Positions 4,527 through 6,898 of a stretch of 6,898 bases of DNA are shown here, piece after piece. Position numbers and translations under genes: made by a program. The notes under the pieces were generated by a model. That model had not been told where the DNA came from, ran no database searches, and saw only the letters and a program-made list of their open reading frames with translations. The stretch's first letter is position 1; the number at the start of each line of letters is the position of its first letter. This stretch comes from Nitratifractor sp. (GTDB lineage: Bacteria > Campylobacterota > Campylobacteria > Campylobacterales > Sulfurovaceae), in NCBI GenBank assembly GCA_015485845.1, contig WFSU01000183.1, positions 1 to 6,898 of the forward strand, read 5' to 3'.

Positions 4527-5413
4527 CCGGCGGGAATCGTCTCAACCGGAGTAATTTTTTTGACGGGAGCCTCAGGAGCCGGTTCGACCGCCTTTTTCAC
4601 GGCATCTTTGGCCTTATCAGTAGCTTCAGCCGCTTTTTCTTTGACCGTTTCGGCAGCATCGTGGATGGCTTCTTTGGCTTTCTCGGCTGTCTCTTTGGTT
4701 TTTTCTACTGTTTTGGAAGCGGCATTCTTAGTAGATTCTACTGCCTCTTCCGTAGCTTCTTTGACTTCGGCAGTCACTTTCTCCACCTTATGCTTCACCT
4801 CTTCCCCTGCTTTTGACGGAGTGGGCGTTTCACTTTTGGTCTTGGACTCTTCTGTTTGTGTAGATTTGGGTGTCGGGGTCTTTTCAGCTTTTTGATCTGT
4901 GGCTTGAGGCGTTTTAGGTACCGCCCTATGTGTTACCGCCTGAACATTGGCGCCATATTTATAGACCAACTCTCCCCCTTTCTTCCCTTCGCTGAACGCC
5001 ATAAGAATAAAGACGATCAAAATCAACAGGAATACCAGTCGAGCCGCTATTTTTTTGACCGCCGCACTGATCAGTTTGAACAGCAGTACAACCAGCGAAC
5101 CGTATACCAAATAGACCCCAAGCTGCTTATGGGCATTCAAAACCTCTTTGGCCTCCGGGCTCAGCACTTTGGCCGCTTCTTTTCCATCGGTCACGCCGGC
5201 CAGATACGCACCGGCGTACACCACTACCATCAAAAGGAGCAGAAGAAAACTGCTCACCCCTACTGCTCGACGTTTCAAAAGCAAATTCACCAATTCAAAA
5301 AGGAGAATCACCACCGGCAGGGCAATCGCAAAATGGACAAAAAGAGGGTGCACCATTGGTGGTATAGCAAAGGGAAGAGCAAGGTCGGGAATGGAAAGCG
5401 GAGGAAGGTTCAT
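4523..5413 (-). CDS. DUF2231 membrane protein with LEA-like 11-mer repeat tail
   Basis: The product has 296 residues. The N-terminal DUF2231 domain (about 19-158) has HPLFVHFAIALP (H22, H27), H95 in NAHKQLG, and the closing GGELVYKYGANV. Four membrane helices lie at about 25-45, 53-73, 97-117 and 123-141. Positive charges after helix 1 (KRR) and helix 3 (KK...R) put those loops in the cytoplasm and the C-terminus in the periplasm. Residues 165-210 are a Lys/Thr/Pro/Glu-rich linker. Residues 214-279 are six exact-register 11-mers, for example TAEVKEATEEA, VESTKNAASKT, VEKTKETAEKA and KEAIHDAAETV, in the style of LEA group 3 proteins, which form amphipathic helices on drying. A short APVKKITPVETIPAG end follows. 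The function of DUF2231 is unknown; the histidines could bind a metal or haem. AAGGA at 5421-5425 gives a good ribosome site. Confidence 0.82.
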   Translation of the reverse strand: MNLPPLSIPDLALPFAIPPMVHPLFVHFAIALPVVILLFELVNLLLKRRAVGVSSFLLLLLMVVVYAGAYLAGVTDGKEAAKVLSPEAKEVLNAHKQLGVYLVYGSLVVLLFKLISAAVKKIAARLVFLLILIVFILMAFSEGKKGGELVYKYGANVQAVTHRAVPKTPQATDQKAEKTPTPKSTQTEESKTKSETPTPSKAGEEVKHKVEKVTAEVKEATEEAVESTKNAASKTVEKTKETAEKAKEAIHDAAETVKEKAAEATDKAKDAVKKAVEPAPEAPVKKITPVETIPAG

Positions 5414-5441
5414 CGGTTAATCCTTGTGAAAATCTTACACC

Positions 5442-5450
5442 ATTATACCA
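5442..5450 (-). promoter_or_regulatory. Extended -10 promoter of the DUF2231 gene
   Basis: The minus strand reads TGGTATAAT, a perfect -10 box with the TGn extension. It predicts a start near 5435 and a leader of about 22 bases containing AAGGA. It lies in the 55-base gap after the nuclease gene, so the DUF2231 gene can be expressed on its own. A -35 box is not obvious. Confidence 0.6.
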
Positions 5451-5468
5451 GAAGATTACAAAAGATTA

Positions 5469-6898
5469 TTAATAAGTCCGATAATCCTTTTGATCCCAAA
5501 TCACCAGTTCCACATGATCTTTATAGTAGCCGATCTGTGCCCGATCGATCTGTAACTGCACACCATCTTTCGGTCGCCCGGCACCCCTGCGAAAGTGAAG
5601 AATGCATGCCACTCCGTCAACGGTCAAAGTATGGTGCGCATATTTCCCATCAATATCCCGGACAATCCGTCCGATGAAACGAGGCTGATCCAGCAACCCG
5701 GGTGAAAATTTCGGAATAAATGTTTGCGTAGCACACGAGCCCAAATCCTTCTCCACCTCTACATCCGTCACCTCATCCAATCCTTTGTATTGCTTCTTAC
5801 GATAAACCAGTACATCGTAACAGTGCCCCTCTTCGAGTTGCAATGCACTTCGATAAAGCAGGATTGCTTCCCCGTCAAGTGTCTGCTGGATCACGGCACT
5901 CTCCCGTTGTTTAAAAAGAACATGAACATTATGCAGCAGAACCGGGGCTGTAAGGCGGGACATTTGTTTGAGCTTTTCGATGGTGGTAGGTAGTGGATGG
6001 TTGATAGTTGATGGTTCTTGGTGGATGGTGGATGGTAGGGTGTGCAATTGCACACCATGTGGCGGCGTGTTGGTCGTTGATGATCGGTAGGGGGACGCGA
6101 CTTCAGTCGCGTTGGGTGCAAACCAATTTGTGATTTTATCCCACAGGGAAGGAGAAGATTTTTCCGTAGAATTGCTTGCTATCCTCCCATCAGAAGTAAA
6201 CCGTGCCACGATCGGCAAATGATCCGAATACCCCTTCCCGAGGTGTTTGCCATGCTTATACGCCCATCGGTTGACCTGTCCGTACTTTCCGAAGAGATAT
6301 TTGGGCTTGTAGGGGTGAAACGATCCTCTCACATAGTCCCATCCACGGCCATCATGCAGCGTCGAAGGGATCAGCATTGCATCGATCGCCTCTTTGTCCC
6401 CGAAGAAATTGTGACTCCACCGCTCTCCAGCCGACAACTCCATCCAAAGATTAAAGTGTGTCCCAGCGGTGAGGGTATTCAAACGCACCATTTTCTCGTC
6501 AACCCATGTAGCAAGAATATCATTGATACCCGTCACATTGTGGGTGTCATTGTGCTTGGCATCGATGCTCACCGACTCGTTGTAGTTGCTGTTAAAATCC
6601 CCCAGCAGCAGATACTCCGTCCCCTCAGGCAGCTTCCCCAGTCGCTTTTTGAGTGCCTTGGCATACACCAGCCGCCCACTCTCCGGCCCCCGTTTGGAGC
6701 GCCAATGGTTGACAAAAAGTCGCAGAGGGGGATCGGTATCGAGCGTTACTTCGAGGATGCTCCGCTGATGCCCGTAACGGGTAACAAGTACATCCTGTTT
6801 TCGCTTGATCGGGATACGGGAGAGGAGCGCATTGTGAATCGGCGTCTCCTTACTATGGGTGATCGCCCGGTGACGATACCCGCATCCCGCCCGCTTCA
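5469..6898 (-). CDS. Endonuclease/exonuclease/phosphatase-family nuclease with C-terminal OB-like domain (5' end outside window)
   Basis: The open frame enters from the right edge with 475 residues visible; the GTG at 6668 is internal. Visible EEP (DNase I-like) motifs are NHWRSKRGPES (63-73), GDFNSN (99-104) and the catalytic SDHLP (224-228). The N-terminal part, with the metal-binding Glu and any signal peptide, is missing from the window. Aromatic-rich spacing before SDH (RGSFHPYKPKYLFGKYGQ) resembles large bacterial EEP proteins. After the catalytic domain comes a low-complexity linker (about 259-307) encoded by repeat DNA, then a beta-rich C-terminal region (about 308-475). That region has LEEGHCYDVLVYRKKQYKGL, typical of the OB-like domains attached to secreted nucleases. 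The expected activity is metal-dependent cleavage of nucleic acid, probably outside the cytoplasm if a signal peptide exists. Phosphodiester or lipid phosphatase activity is the main alternative within the superfamily. Confidence 0.88.
   Translation of the reverse strand, partial: KRAGCGYRHRAITHSKETPIHNALLSRIPIKRKQDVLVTRYGHQRSILEVTLDTDPPLRLFVNHWRSKRGPESGRLVYAKALKKRLGKLPEGTEYLLLGDFNSNYNESVSIDAKHNDTHNVTGINDILATWVDEKMVRLNTLTAGTHFNLWMELSAGERWSHNFFGDKEAIDAMLIPSTLHDGRGWDYVRGSFHPYKPKYLFGKYGQVNRWAYKHGKHLGKGYSDHLPIVARFTSDGRIASNSTEKSSPSLWDKITNWFAPNATEVASPYRSSTTNTPPHGVQLHTLPSTIHQEPSTINHPLPTTIEKLKQMSRLTAPVLLHNVHVLFKQRESAVIQQTLDGEAILLYRSALQLEEGHCYDVLVYRKKQYKGLDEVTDVEVEKDLGSCATQTFIPKFSPGLLDQPRFIGRIVRDIDGKYAHHTLTVDGVACILHFRRGAGRPKDGVQLQIDRAQIGYYKDHVELVIWDQKDYRTY
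5979..6038. repeat. CATC/CACC minisatellite inside the nuclease gene
   Basis: On the coding strand this is a degenerate tandem of CCATCCACCATCCACC and ATCAACTATCAACC words. It is translated as a Pro/Ser/Thr/His/Ile-rich linker (PSTIHQEPSTINHPLPTTI). The open frame is kept throughout. A shorter stretch of the same words (CCCAACCCACCATCCAACCA) occurs upstream of the TetR gene at about 1869-1888. Confidence 0.7.
6035..6056 (+). repeat. GTAG plus CAATTG-centred palindrome inside the nuclease gene
   Basis: GTAG (6035-6038) abuts the perfect 18-bp palindrome GGTGTGCAATTGCACACC (6039-6056), the same element as 2886-2907. Read on the coding strand it specifies HGVQLHTL in the linker. Confidence 0.85.
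6087..6112 (+). repeat. GTAG plus CTTCAG-core hairpin inside the nuclease gene
   Basis: GTAG (6087-6090) and a short G-run precede ACGCGACT-TC-AGTCGCGT (6095-6112), a perfect 8-bp stem. It shares the GACTTCAGTC core with the intergenic elements and encodes NATEVAS of the linker. Confidence 0.8.

Noticed and set aside
4856..5677. Plus-strand open frame opposite the DUF2231 and nuclease genes
   Set aside because: It spans two well-supported minus-strand genes and the promoter between them. The His/Gln/Arg-rich product has no recognisable features.
6666..6668. GTG at 6666-6668 as the start of the nuclease gene
   Set aside because: The frame stays open upstream to the window edge and encodes further EEP-family sequence, including the NHWRS motif, so the real start is outside the window.

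Overview
The window looks like chromosomal DNA of a free-living bacterium with roughly balanced base composition. The best guess is a Campylobacterota member of the Sulfurovum/Nitratifractor kind. The reasons are the cache-protein / OmpR-type regulator / histidine-kinase gene trio, the style of the receiver domain (GCNDYIRKPF), and promoters recognisable mainly by a TATAAT box without a clear -35. This placement is an inference and is not secure. No rRNA, tRNA, transposase, phage gene or CRISPR array is visible.

Left part, minus strand (1-1820): a three-gene sensory operon is transcribed leftwards. It encodes a membrane-anchored periplasmic cache-type protein without a kinase domain, an OmpR-family response regulator, and the N-terminus of a sensor histidine kinase that runs off the left edge. 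The first junction is a 4-base ATGA overlap. The second is a 14-base overlap in which the kinase probably starts with TTG. A short divergent intergenic region (1821-1903) carries one TATAAT box in each direction.

Middle, plus strand (1904-4526): a TetR/AcrR-type repressor is translationally coupled to a FlK-like hotdog thioesterase. After a 364-base gap come an AhpD-like (carboxymuconolactone-decarboxylase fold) protein, a DUF4442/PaaI-like hotdog thioesterase coupled to it by ATGA, and a DUF1801 protein. The gap holds two composite palindromic repeat units in head-to-head inverted orientation (2850-3090), a low-complexity tract, and, just upstream of the AhpD-like gene, a 16-bp imperfect palindrome that resembles the NemR operator. 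The TetR protein also carries a NemR-like Gly-Cys motif. Together these suggest a small electrophile- or acyl-thioester-responsive regulon, which is inferred.

Right part, minus strand (4523-6898): a four-helix DUF2231 membrane protein has a C-terminal tail of six 11-residue repeats like LEA group 3 proteins. Upstream of it lies a long, 5'-truncated endonuclease/exonuclease/phosphatase-family nuclease with a C-terminal OB-like domain. The linker between the two nuclease domains is encoded by two palindromes of the same type as those in the intergenic array, plus a CAT/CAC-rich minisatellite. The repeat family has therefore entered a coding gene in frame. The palindromes carry a GTAG tetranucleotide at the foot of the hairpin, the signature of REP elements moved by RAYT transposases. 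No RAYT gene is in the window.
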